A stretch of DNA of 15,470 nt from Dehalococcoidia bacterium (GCA_021296015.1 JAGWBG010000004.1:1-15470); one strand, 5' to 3'. Shown: positions 7,695-14,676, counted from the first letter of the stretch. Numbers and translations are program-made. The notes: generated from the letters alone by a model not told the origin.

Positions 7695-8466
7695 GTGCCT
7701 CGTCCTCTTTGCGTCGAGGGTCTATCTTCTTCAGATAGATAACGTTGGGTTCCGTGCCTATGTTCTCCAGGAGCTTGTAGTGGCGGGGGTCGTCCTTGAG
7801 CCTGGAAACCTGGCTATCCGGGTCCTCCAGGTCTCCAAAGATCAGGGTATTGGTGGGACATGCCTGAACACAGGCCGGCATGAAGTTGCCCTCCGCCAGC
7901 GACTTGTCCGTTATTTGGCCGTCTTCCTGGCCCTCAATCTTGGTCTCGGCGCGCCGGACTCGCTGCACGCAGAAGGTGCATTTCTCCATGACACCCCTGC
8001 TGCGCACCGTGACATCCGGGTTTAGCTGGTTCCTGAGCCGTTCCGGCCATACAGGCTCCCAGAAGTTGAAGAACCGGACCTGGTAGGGGCAGTTATTGGC
8101 GCAGTAACGTGTGCCGACACATCGGTTGTATACCTGGACGTTCATGCCCTCGTCGTTGTGATAGGTAGCAAACACGGGGCACACCGGCTCACAGGGGGCG
8201 TTCTCGCAGTGCTGGCACAGGACGGGCATAAAGCGCGCCTTCACATCCTGGAAGGGGGCCTCCTCGGGCCTGTCTCGGTACTCATCGGGTACTTCCCAGT
8301 AGCGTTCAACGCGTATCCACTCCATCGCCCGGCGCTGGTGGAAACTATCCTCGGTGTTCAGAGGAATGTTATTCTCCGACTGGCAAGCCACAACACAGGC
8401 CTGGCAACCGGTACACTTGTCTATGTCCACCACCATTCCCCATTTGTGTTTCATGCGTTGCGCCAT
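7687..8466 (-). CDS. ACIII iron-sulfur subunit, B2 half of split ActB
   Basis: This 259-aa ferredoxin-like protein is of the NrfC/DmsB/PsrB type. There are 15 cysteines arranged as C18-C21-C24-C28, C84-C87-C92-C96, C116-C122-C126, C163-C166 and C199-C203. In the third group the usual second cysteine is T119 (CVGTRYC). That is the expected total for three [4Fe-4S] plus one [3Fe-4S] cluster, the set known for ActB of characterised ACIII. The clusters conduct electrons from the quinol site toward the hemes. There is no signal peptide, so it probably moves with the twin-arginine B1 protein, with which it is fused in many ACIII. It follows B1 by 33 bp, has AAGGTAGG upstream of the start, and overlaps the next gene by 8 bp. 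A generic formate dehydrogenase or polysulfide reductase beta subunit is less likely given the ActA, C, D and E neighbours. Confidence 0.93.
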   Translation of the reverse strand: MAQRMKHKWGMVVDIDKCTGCQACVVACQSENNIPLNTEDSFHQRRAMEWIRVERYWEVPDEYRDRPEEAPFQDVKARFMPVLCQHCENAPCEPVCPVFATYHNDEGMNVQVYNRCVGTRYCANNCPYQVRFFNFWEPVWPERLRNQLNPDVTVRSRGVMEKCTFCVQRVRRAETKIEGQEDGQITDKSLAEGNFMPACVQACPTNTLIFGDLEDPDSQVSRLKDDPRHYKLLENIGTEPNVIYLKKIDPRRKEDEAHG

Positions 8467-8499
8467 TGCTAGACCTACCTTTGTGATATTTGAAACGGG

Positions 8500-10818
8500 C
8501 TATCCCCTGGTCACCTGTACCACGTCTTCCGCCCTGGGACCTATGGGGAAGGCGGGAACAAGGCCCTCGAACTTGGAAACCCTGACGCTCCGTCCGGTGG
8601 ACTGTATCCGGACCCGTGTGGCTGCCCAGGCCAGGCCGCCGGTCTCGCTGTCAACCTCGGTGGCCAGTATGGAGATGGGGTTGGAACCCCTCTGAGCGTT
8701 CCCCCTGGTCGCGTACCGAATCCCGGTTGCGTGGCCCTGGCCTATAGGCACGCTCAGCACGCCCGGGGGTACGGCCGGGTGCGAGTAAACTACGGCCTCT
8801 ATGTGGTCTTCAGTGGATATAAGCCTGATTACGTCGCCCTCCTTCAGGCCAAACTCATCCGCGTCCCTGGGGTTAATCTCGACCCACGTCTGCCACGTGA
8901 CGGTGGTCAGAGGGTCGGGCGCTGCCTGGAGCCAGGGTAGATGAGCGCCCCTTCCGTCCAGGAGAGAGTTGGACAGGAAGGGGACCAGGTAGAAGAATCT
9001 ACTGTCCACGTCCTGTGCCCTGAAGGACGGCAGACGCCTCTCTGAAGGCTGCTGGGCCAGCTCCGCCAGGCTCGGCGGGTCCGGGGGAGAATCCGTTGAT
9101 ACTCTGTCGCTGTCCCACCAGCCCCCCTGCTGAAGCATCGTATTCCAGAAGGCCTCGAAGGTAGCGGCCTGTATCGAACCCCGGTTAAGGTCAAACAGCT
9201 GTTGTGCCCCCTGGCGCAGCACGTCCCGGAAGGTGTTGGGAAGCCCGTCGTCCAACCCCAGGTCCTGGGAAAGGGTGAGGAGCAGGTCGGGGAAGCTCCG
9301 GGGGTCCAGGTCCGGCAGTGGGTTCACCACCGGCTGCTGCATCCCCACTATCTGGAAACCGGGGCCGGGTTCCGGTATGTCGTCACTCCAGTCCTCAAGA
9401 TAGATACGCTCCGGCAACACCAGGTCGGCCATGAGCGAGGTGTCGTCCATGAAGCTGGAGAAGCTCACGACGAAGGGATTCCCTGCGTTAAGGGACTCTT
9501 GGAACCTGCTCCCGGGAGGAAGCCCATGCAACGGATTAGCGCCCCGGACCAGGATGAGATTTATCCGGCCGTTTTGAAGGTCGTCTGAGACCCCGAGCCA
9601 GTCCGTGACGGAGCCGGTGGGTGAAGTGGCCGGGATGCCCTCTATGGGCGGAGCCGGGTTGAACACTATCCCGCCCTCGCCGGGCCTCTTCCCGACGCTG
9701 CCCACCAGATAGTTCAGCGCAAATACGGCCGAGAGGTTGAAGGAGCCGTTGGTGTGGGCGCCTGCCTCTCCTCCACCTATGGCGAGGCTCGGCCCGGTAG
9801 TGGCAAACTCTCTGGCTATCCTTCTGATAAGCTCGGAGGCATCCTCGCCGCGAATCCTCTCCGGTATTCCTATGTAGAGCGGACTATCAGAGCTCACAAC
9901 GCTTTCCGGTTTGAAATCATCCAGGACCGATGCCCCTGCGCCGCCGGTCATAGCGCCTGCCACGCCGGGGTCTGCAAGGCCCTCGTCTATTATGACGTAG
10001 GCCATGCTCAGCGCCAGAACGCCTTCCATGCCGGGGGATATGGGTATCCACTGGTCGGCACTGGCGGCGGTCAGGGAGTAGCGGGGGTCTGCGTGGACGT
10101 GGGACCCCCGCTCCTTGCCGATGTTGCTACGGAATTCACCGTAGCCGCGAGCATAGCGCACCGGAGATACCCAGGTGGACAGGAAGTCGGCGCCAAAGGA
10201 GAGCAGGTATCGGGTATTCTCAATGTCAAAGTCGGGGAGCGTGTTCTGATTGAAGACCTGCTTCACAGCCCCACGCAGCACTGTCTGGTCGAGAGGCTCG
10301 AAGGCCATGTGTCTGCCTCCGTAGGCCCCGACGAACTTGCTTGCCACCATTCCAAGGTGCCCGCGGAGAGGCTCCGTTATCATCAACATGGCATCGGGCT
10401 GGTTGCTGCGCATCTGCGCCAGAAGGGTATTCATGGCCGTATCCCACCCAATCTGCTGGAACTGTCCAGATCCGCGTCTGCCTACCCGCGCCACCGGGCC
10501 TGCTAGCCTGTCCGGGTGGTAAAGGGCCTGCAACCCCGCCTCACAGCGCACGCTCTGTTTGCCCTGGTTGGTAGGATACAGGGGATTCCCCCGGACTTTC
10601 TTGGCCCTTCCCTCCATAACCCGGACGAGTATGCTCTCCTTCTCCGGGCACTGGCCGCACAGGGTTGCGTACCAGTTATCCCTGCCGGTGACGAGGTCCT
10701 CGGGCATCCTGGCCGGGCTTTGTATTATCATCTCCCCTTCTCGGAAGATGTCACAAGCCACGGCCCCCACGGCCGAGAGGCTGGCCCATTTAAGAAAATC
10801 GCGCCGGGTTAGTTTCAT
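8500..10818 (-). CDS. actB: ACIII molybdopterin-oxidoreductase-like subunit, B1 half of split ActB
   Basis: The protein is 772 aa from the ATG at 10816-10818. I prefer this start to the upstream ATG at 10894-10896 because it begins directly with a twin-arginine signal (TRRDFLK at residues 4-10, hydrophobic run to AVAC) and has GAGGT upstream. The longer form would run 65 bp into actA. Cys22 after GAVA could be lipidated. The body has the molybdopterin oxidoreductase fold: RVMEGRAKKVRGNPLYPTNQG near 66-86, LQALYHPDRLAGP near 96-108, a central domain, and a C-terminal MopB-like barrel (about 640-740, with WVEINPRDADEFGLKEGDVI). The N-terminal cluster motif is degenerate: C54 and C57 remain, the third ligand is absent and the fourth position is Ser89, with C92 three residues on. 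That fits ActB-B1, which in known complexes carries no molybdenum and is structural. B1 plus B2 total about 1030 aa, the size of fused ActB. Confidence 0.93.
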   Translation of the reverse strand: MKLTRRDFLKWASLSAVGAVACDIFREGEMIIQSPARMPEDLVTGRDNWYATLCGQCPEKESILVRVMEGRAKKVRGNPLYPTNQGKQSVRCEAGLQALYHPDRLAGPVARVGRRGSGQFQQIGWDTAMNTLLAQMRSNQPDAMLMITEPLRGHLGMVASKFVGAYGGRHMAFEPLDQTVLRGAVKQVFNQNTLPDFDIENTRYLLSFGADFLSTWVSPVRYARGYGEFRSNIGKERGSHVHADPRYSLTAASADQWIPISPGMEGVLALSMAYVIIDEGLADPGVAGAMTGGAGASVLDDFKPESVVSSDSPLYIGIPERIRGEDASELIRRIAREFATTGPSLAIGGGEAGAHTNGSFNLSAVFALNYLVGSVGKRPGEGGIVFNPAPPIEGIPATSPTGSVTDWLGVSDDLQNGRINLILVRGANPLHGLPPGSRFQESLNAGNPFVVSFSSFMDDTSLMADLVLPERIYLEDWSDDIPEPGPGFQIVGMQQPVVNPLPDLDPRSFPDLLLTLSQDLGLDDGLPNTFRDVLRQGAQQLFDLNRGSIQAATFEAFWNTMLQQGGWWDSDRVSTDSPPDPPSLAELAQQPSERRLPSFRAQDVDSRFFYLVPFLSNSLLDGRGAHLPWLQAAPDPLTTVTWQTWVEINPRDADEFGLKEGDVIRLISTEDHIEAVVYSHPAVPPGVLSVPIGQGHATGIRYATRGNAQRGSNPISILATEVDSETGGLAWAATRVRIQSTGRSVRVSKFEGLVPAFPIGPRAEDVVQVTRG

Positions 10819-10831
10819 GATACCTCTATAG

Positions 10832-11515
10832 CTAATAGTGGCAGGTGACGCAGTCGGTGGGGGCGTCATAATTCCTATGGCAGTCCACGCAGTCACCCAT
10901 CTTCAACCTGCGTTCTTGTTTCACCTTGTCCATGGCCCTCACCTTGCCGTGGCAGATGGTACAGCTGGCCTCCACCATCTCCGATGGCAACGGGGGATTC
11001 GACAGGCCTATACCGTTATCAATGGCCCGTTGAACCGCCTGAGCCTTCCCATCCTCGCTCTGGGTAAAATACCGGATGTGAGGCTCATGGGCAAACTGTA
11101 CGTGGTCCGGGACTCTATGCACTCTCTCCCAATCTATGGGTTGTGGTGTGACAGAGGGGTCCATATTCCCGGACGCATCCATCCCGCCGTATTCCAGCAG
11201 CTTGGCTATCTCCGGGTGGTCCTCGCCGGTTACGGTCTTATGACAGAACAGGCATTGTTCCACGGCAGGAACGGTGGCGGCATCGCCTTTGGTCACGTTG
11301 CGGTGGCAGAACTCGCATTGGATTCCCTGGTCCTCAACGTGTACTGTGTGAGGGAATGCGATAGGCTGGTCCGGCCCGCCAGCCCCGAACCCAAAAATTG
11401 GGGTAGACCACCAGGCATGAAGTATGTACACAACCACCAGTACTACCACTACCGTCGCCACAAGGCCGCCAAAGGCCAGTGGCAGCAGCAGTTTCGGACT
11501 CGGTCTTATCGGCAT
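10832..11515 (-). CDS. actA: ACIII pentaheme cytochrome c subunit ActA
   Basis: The protein is 227 aa with one N-terminal membrane anchor (about residues 9-33) and five CxxCH heme motifs: CEFCH 67-71, CLFCH 88-92, CTICH 185-189, CVDCH 209-213 and CVTCH 222-226. This is the diagnostic heme count of ActA. Extra histidines that may serve as distal ligands include H56, H59, H143 and H146 (FAHEPH). It forms the electron wire on the outer face, between the ActB iron-sulfur clusters and ActE. The start codon shares one base with the TAA of the preceding 45-aa frame (TAATG), and no strong Shine-Dalgarno is seen, so translation is likely coupled. It ends with TAG 13 bp before actB. An ordinary cytochrome c7/c3 family protein is the alternative, but the neighbouring act genes settle the call. 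Confidence 0.95.
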   Translation of the reverse strand: MPIRPSPKLLLPLAFGGLVATVVVVLVVVYILHAWWSTPIFGFGAGGPDQPIAFPHTVHVEDQGIQCEFCHRNVTKGDAATVPAVEQCLFCHKTVTGEDHPEIAKLLEYGGMDASGNMDPSVTPQPIDWERVHRVPDHVQFAHEPHIRYFTQSEDGKAQAVQRAIDNGIGLSNPPLPSEMVEASCTICHGKVRAMDKVKQERRLKMGDCVDCHRNYDAPTDCVTCHY

Positions 11516-11652
11516 TAAGTCGCGCCTACATTCATTCGAGCTGCGTCACTTTCGGCCCGGGCCTTTCGCCGGGCCACGGTCCCCTGCGGCGTTGGGAAGC
11601 CTTGTCCACAATGGGGACACCCAGTTATCAGGTTAAGGTCAGCCGGACTCAT
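11515..11652 (-). CDS. 45-aa CxxC mini-protein tiled between the 99-aa membrane gene and actA
   Basis: This short frame starts at an ATG (11650-11652) that overlaps the TGA of the upstream gene in the ATGA arrangement. It ends with a TAA (11515-11517) that shares a base with the actA ATG (TAATG). Both junctions are classic translational coupling signals, which argues that it is a real gene and not spacer. The product begins MSPADLNLITGCPHCGQGF, has one CPHC motif at residues 12-15, and then a basic helical stretch (VARRKARAESDAAR). It has no signal peptide or membrane helix. CPHCGQGF looks like half of a zinc ribbon, or a redox CxxC as in thioredoxin-like proteins; the rest of a full zinc site is absent. 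I do not recognise a family. A role in expression or assembly of ACIII is inference from position. Confidence 0.55.
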   Translation of the reverse strand: MSPADLNLITGCPHCGQGFPTPQGTVARRKARAESDAARMNVGAT

Positions 11653-11948
11653 ATCCAGAGCCTGTTGTACAGGTTTTCTAGCAAATAGGAGTTGTTCACC
11701 GTCCAGGTCAGAAAAAGCATGGCCAAAGCAATCAGGACTGCCACACCGGCATACATGGGCCGCCGAAGCTGCATGAACCTCTCCGGTAGATGCCCCGAAG
11801 CCACCAGGGAAGGGATGATGGCGTGGGTGGTGAGAAAGGTGAAGGCGAGAATCACGATGACGAAGAAATCCGCCCAAAGCCAATGGAGCCAATCTCCTAT
11901 CTCCGACCAGAGTATGGCGTCAATCGCTGCCGGGTCTGCCTCAGGCAT
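11649..11948 (-). CDS. 99-aa two-helix membrane protein, first gene of the ACIII operon
   Basis: The frame has GGAGG about 10 bases before the ATG (11946-11948) and lies about 70 nt downstream of the proposed transcription start, so it leads the operon. The product has an acidic, tryptophan-rich N-terminus (WSEIGDWLHWLWADFF), a membrane helix at about 27-48, a polar loop with LPERFMQLRRPMY, and a second helix at about 67-84. It ends NNSYLLENLYNRLWI. No cofactor-binding motif is evident, and I do not recognise a named family. Candidate roles are a small accessory subunit of ACIII, comparable in idea to the unassigned ActG of some complexes, or an assembly factor. Its TGA stop overlaps the next start (ATGA). 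Real gene status is strongly supported by the promoter, ribosome binding site and junction; function is unknown. Confidence 0.8.
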   Translation of the reverse strand: MPEADPAAIDAILWSEIGDWLHWLWADFFVIVILAFTFLTTHAIIPSLVASGHLPERFMQLRRPMYAGVAVLIALAMLFLTWTVNNSYLLENLYNRLWI

Positions 11949-12023
11949 TTATGCCTTACCTCCAGTGTCCTGGTATCCAAACCCAAGGGTGACGGTGATG
12001 GCGGGGGTACGAAAGCCAAGTGA

Positions 12024-12052
12024 AAATTATCACAGACAGAAACCAGTGTCAA
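12024..12052 (-). promoter_or_regulatory. Sigma70-type promoter of the ACIII-ccm operon
   Basis: On the minus strand, TTGACA (12047-12052) is followed after exactly 17 bases by TAATTT (12024-12029), preceded by TGTGA. Transcription would begin near 12017 and give a leader of about 70 nt before the 99-aa gene at 11948. No other -35/-10 pair of this quality was seen upstream of the operon, so all genes down to the left edge may depend on it. The 230-bp gap 11949-12178 holds only this promoter, the divergent one and ribosome binding sites. Confidence 0.7.
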
Positions 12053-12070
12053 GTAGTAGGCATTGCCCCC

Positions 12071-12099
12071 TTGACCTCAGTATATGGGGAAAGTAGAAT
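12071..12099 (+). promoter_or_regulatory. Sigma70-type promoter of the divergent twin-arginine mini-protein gene
   Basis: TTGACC (12071-12076), a 17-base spacer and TAGAAT (12094-12099) make a good sigma70 match on the plus strand. The start would be near 12106, giving a leader of about 73 nt to the ATG at 12179. Its -35 box faces away from the -35 box of the ACIII promoter. GTCAAG (12048-12053) and CTTGAC (12070-12075) form an inverted pair 16 bp apart, so one bound protein could affect both directions. Confidence 0.62.
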
Positions 12100-12178
12100 A
12101 CTACCGCAACGCGTAGAGTAATCGGTACGGGATACGTCATTTGTACTCCGTACACTATTCCCAAAGCCCGGAGGCCCC

Positions 12179-12406
12179 ATGCCATCAGACAACGGACGCG
12201 ATGATTCCCGGACTTACTCACGGCGCAACTTTCTAGGCAAGCTCTCCCTGGGTCTTGCTGCGATTGCCGGGGCCGGGTACTTCCTCAGAGGCCATATATT
12301 ACCGGGCGGTCAAGGGAATGACGATCCCGACGGTGAGTTTCCCTCGGAAGATTCAATCTTCCACCCGCGGGAAGACGCCCTGGAACGAATGAAGAAGAGG
12401 GGTTAG
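12179..12406 (+). CDS. 75-aa twin-arginine-signal mini-protein
   Basis: The ATG is preceded by GGAGG with a four-base spacer and by a good promoter 80 bp upstream, so expression is well supported. The product has a polar N-terminus and a twin-arginine motif, SRRNFLGK (residues 14-21). A hydrophobic stretch follows (LSLGLAAIAGAGYFL, 22-36). The last 39 residues are polar and acidic then basic (GGQGNDDPDGEFPSEDSIFHPREDALERMKKRG region), without cysteine or a cofactor motif. With no clear cleavage site, the hydrophobic stretch may remain as a membrane anchor, leaving a short outward-facing tail. It is transcribed divergently from the ACIII operon and ends 2 bp from the end of mutL on the other strand. 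Family and function are not recognised. A small partner of the exported ACIII subunits is possible but is inference. Confidence 0.75.
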   Translation: MPSDNGRDDSRTYSRRNFLGKLSLGLAAIAGAGYFLRGHILPGGQGNDDPDGEFPSEDSIFHPREDALERMKKRG

Positions 12407-12408
12407 CC

Positions 12409-14229
12409 CTACCGTCTCCCAAACTCCTCCTCTAGATGGTAGGAGCTAAGGTGAATCATGGTGGGACGGCCGTGGGGGCAGGTGTGTGGGCTATCGCAGG
12501 ACTCAAGCTGCCGTACCAGTTCGTCCATCTCATGCTGACTGAGGACCATGCCCGCTCGCACCGCGCTGTGGCAGGCGATGGAGGCGGCAAGGGCATTATC
12601 GCGTTCCTTCAGGATACCCTCATAGGCCATAATGTCCAGTACCTCAACTAGGGCCTTCCCCGGGTTGGAGTCCCTAGCCACCACGGGAACGGCACGAAGC
12701 AAATATGTCCTCTCCCCAAAAGGCTCAAGGATAAATCCGTACCTTTCCAGAAGCTCCATGCCGGCATGGACCATCTCCTCCTGGCCTGGGGTAAGCTCGA
12801 CCGCCACCGCCTCCAGAAGAGCCTGAGATTGGGGAGTCCTGTCCGCCACTTCCCTGGAGACCTTCTCGAACAGGACACGCTCGTGAGCGGCGTGCTGGTC
12901 TATCAGGTACATCCCGTCGTTTCCCTCGGCTACCAGGTAGGTGTTCCGTACCTGCCCCAGTATTCGCAGGGAGGACATGGCCTCTACGGGTTTAGGAGGG
13001 GTAGGTCCGGCCCCCACCCCTGGAGACCTTTGAAAAATCCCTTCCCCCTCAGTCGAGGGAGGCTGGGATGGGGCTGAAAATGGCGGAATCACGGAGGTTG
13101 TTCGAAGGTTCCAGTCACTGCGCCCCCTGAGTCCGAAGGCAGGCCCGGAGGAGACGCGAGGCCCAAAGCCTGTGGGGCCGCCAGCCGTCCTTGCCTCGAA
13201 TGCAGGCCCGGTATTGAAACGCATCTCCGGGACGGGTGATTCGGCCACCAGGGATGCCCGCACGGCTCGCTGGAGCGCCGAGAATACCTTGTCATCCTGG
13301 CGGAAACGCACCTCGCGCTTGGCCGGGTGTACGTTGGCGTCCACGTCGCCCTGTGGGATACTCAGGTTGAGCACGCCTATGGGGTGCCGTTTCTCCGGGA
13401 GGAAACCGTGATAGGACTCCGACAGGGCATAGGACAGCATAGGGCTGCTTATCCACCGTCGGTTTACCAGGAAAGTGATATAGGTCCGATTGGCTCGGTG
13501 CAGTGACGGGGGGCTTATGTAGCCCGTCACTGAGTAGCCATCACCTTGACCTTCCCACGAGACTTCCAGCATATCCCGGGCGGTTTCAGCTCCATACACC
13601 GAGACCAGGGCGTCGGACATACTGCCGTTGCCCGGTGAGGTAAAGGTGTTTCTGCCGTCCAGCAAGAGCCTGAACCGGATTTCAGGGAATGCCAGGGCGT
13701 ACCGGGACACCAGGTCGCTGGTACGCGTCCTCTCCCCGGAGGGGGACTTGAGGAATTTGAGCCTCGCCGGTACGTTCTCGAACAGGCCCTGTACGGTTAT
13801 GGAAGTGCCGGGGGGACAGCCTTTTGGAGACATCGTAACGACTTCTCCCCACCTGAGATGTATTTCCTGGCCGGAAAGAGAGTCGTGAGTGCAGGTGACC
13901 AGGGACACGCGGGCAACGGAGGCGATGCTGGGCAGGGCCTCGCCCCTGAAACCCAGCGTGCTAACGGTATCCAGGTCGGAGTCGCTGGAAATCTTGCTGG
14001 TGGCGTGGCGATCAAAGGCCAGCCTCACCTCGCCAGTGGGGATGCCGCAGCCGTTGTCAGTGACCTTTATCAACTCGATGCCGCCGCCCTTCACTTCGAT
14101 GGTAATCTGAGAGGCGCCGGCGTCCAGGGAGTTCTCCACCAACTCCTTCACCACCGACGAGGGGCGCTCTACCACCTCGCCGGCGGCGATTTTGGCTGCG
14201 ACATCTGGGGTAAGAACATTTATAGGCAT
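12409..14229 (-). CDS. mutL: DNA mismatch repair protein MutL (endonuclease type)
   Basis: This 606-aa protein has the GHKL ATPase domain at the N-terminus: VVKELVENSLDAGA (26-39, catalytic E and Mg-binding N), TDNGCGI (57-63), and GFRGEALPSI (93-102). NVHPAKREVRF (299-309) closes the transducer domain. A glycine/proline-rich linker runs from about 335 to 415. The C-terminal domain carries DQHAAHERVLFE (444-455), matching the nuclease metal motif DQHA(X)2E(X)4E, plus ACHSAVRAG (552-560) and CPHGRPT (584-590). This is therefore a nicking MutL, as in bacteria without MutH. It couples MutS mismatch recognition to strand incision. It starts 9 bp after the HAD gene stop and is probably co-transcribed with it; no clear Shine-Dalgarno precedes the ATG, suggesting coupling. 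It lies a few genes from the 3' end of mutS. Confidence 0.97.
   Translation of the reverse strand: MPINVLTPDVAAKIAAGEVVERPSSVVKELVENSLDAGASQITIEVKGGGIELIKVTDNGCGIPTGEVRLAFDRHATSKISSDSDLDTVSTLGFRGEALPSIASVARVSLVTCTHDSLSGQEIHLRWGEVVTMSPKGCPPGTSITVQGLFENVPARLKFLKSPSGERTRTSDLVSRYALAFPEIRFRLLLDGRNTFTSPGNGSMSDALVSVYGAETARDMLEVSWEGQGDGYSVTGYISPPSLHRANRTYITFLVNRRWISSPMLSYALSESYHGFLPEKRHPIGVLNLSIPQGDVDANVHPAKREVRFRQDDKVFSALQRAVRASLVAESPVPEMRFNTGPAFEARTAGGPTGFGPRVSSGPAFGLRGRSDWNLRTTSVIPPFSAPSQPPSTEGEGIFQRSPGVGAGPTPPKPVEAMSSLRILGQVRNTYLVAEGNDGMYLIDQHAAHERVLFEKVSREVADRTPQSQALLEAVAVELTPGQEEMVHAGMELLERYGFILEPFGERTYLLRAVPVVARDSNPGKALVEVLDIMAYEGILKERDNALAASIACHSAVRAGMVLSQHEMDELVRQLESCDSPHTCPHGRPTMIHLSSYHLEEEFGRR
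13021..13076 (-). repeat. Possible palindromic intergenic-type repeat embedded in the MutL linker
   Basis: Within the linker coding region (about residues 385-404) the strand reads CCCCATCCCAGCCTCCCTC, then GACT, then GAGGGGGAAGGGATTTTTC. CCCTC and GAGGG pair around the GACT loop, with weaker flanking pairing. The pyrimidine-rich arm, purine-rich arm and trailing T-run resemble short dispersed palindromic repeats found between genes in several bacteria. Here it is read in frame as QPPSTEGEGIFQRSPG. Only one copy is in the window, so repeat status is a hypothesis from base composition and symmetry. Confidence 0.3.
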
Positions 14230-14238
14230 TGAGACACG

Positions 14239-14676
14239 CTAGAAAGTTGAGGCTTTGGAACCCTTGACCCGGTACTGTCTATCCTCTGAGTGCCCATGTT
14301 TGACGTATTCGGTGATAATATCGTAAATCCGATACATCTGCTCATCCCCATTCCTCTTGAAGAAGTATGGCGGGACCCACACGCCTCCGAAAGCGGACAC
14401 AATTTCCGGGTAGTCGTCAATAACGAAATCGGGCGTTATGGGAACTCCAAGCTCCGCCAGTCGGTCGGAGAAGTGGTGGAGGGGCTTCTCGTATACTCCA
14501 CTGGCAAAAGGTTCCAGAGCATGTTTCTTCATCACTTCCCAACGCGGCCCAAGCCCCGACCAGATGTATATCTTGTGCCCATCGTCCAGCAGGCGTTGAA
14601 AGGTCTCCCGCGTGCCGGGACGCAGGCTGTCGTCGAGGCCCAGGATTGTGTAGTCCACGTCGAAGAAGATGTTCAT
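14239..14676 (-). CDS. HAD-superfamily phosphatase-like protein
   Basis: This 145-aa protein has the four HAD motifs in order. Motif I is DVDYT (nucleophile D6, acid/base D8, T10), motif II is the serine in IYIWSG (S40), motif III is probably K64 in VYEKPL, and motif IV is the acidic pair in FVIDDYPE (D87-D88). There is little cap domain, so it is a compact HAD that could act on a large substrate. The C-terminus adds about 40 residues (YFFKRNGDEQMYRIYDIITEYV) with aromatic and charged character. The substrate cannot be told from sequence. A promoter with a perfect TATAAT lies 33 bases upstream, and the gene is 9 bp before mutL. No Shine-Dalgarno precedes the ATG. No special link to mismatch repair is known to me. 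Confidence 0.85.
   Translation of the reverse strand: MNIFFDVDYTILGLDDSLRPGTRETFQRLLDDGHKIYIWSGLGPRWEVMKKHALEPFASGVYEKPLHHFSDRLAELGVPITPDFVIDDYPEIVSAFGGVWVPPYFFKRNGDEQMYRIYDIITEYVKHGHSEDRQYRVKGSKASTF

Noticed and set aside
9754..10506. 250-codon plus-strand open frame
   Set aside because: It is antisense to the clearly coding actB B1 gene, has no ribosome binding site seen and no recognisable domain; long antisense frames are common in GC-rich genes.
8500..10818. Molybdenum-containing oxidoreductase such as formate dehydrogenase or polysulfide reductase
   Set aside because: The N-terminal cluster motif is degenerate and the neighbours (pentaheme ActA, ActD, ActE, two NrfD) point to ACIII, where this subunit lacks molybdenum.
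10819..10896. Upstream start for the ActB B1 protein
   Set aside because: It would add 26 residues ahead of the twin-arginine signal and overlap actA; the ATG at 10818 has a ribosome binding site and begins the signal properly.
10838..11518. 226-codon plus-strand open frame opposite actA
   Set aside because: It covers actA, whose five heme motifs prove the minus strand is coding; the plus product looks like no family.
11515..11892. Longer 125-codon version of the mini-protein frame
   Set aside because: The upstream part overlaps the 99-aa gene fully and has shadow-like composition; the internal ATG with the ATGA junction is a better start.
12093..12104. GTAG-AATA-CTAC dyad over the plus-strand -10 box
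   Set aside because: The arms are only four bases and the centre is not symmetric, so chance is likely.
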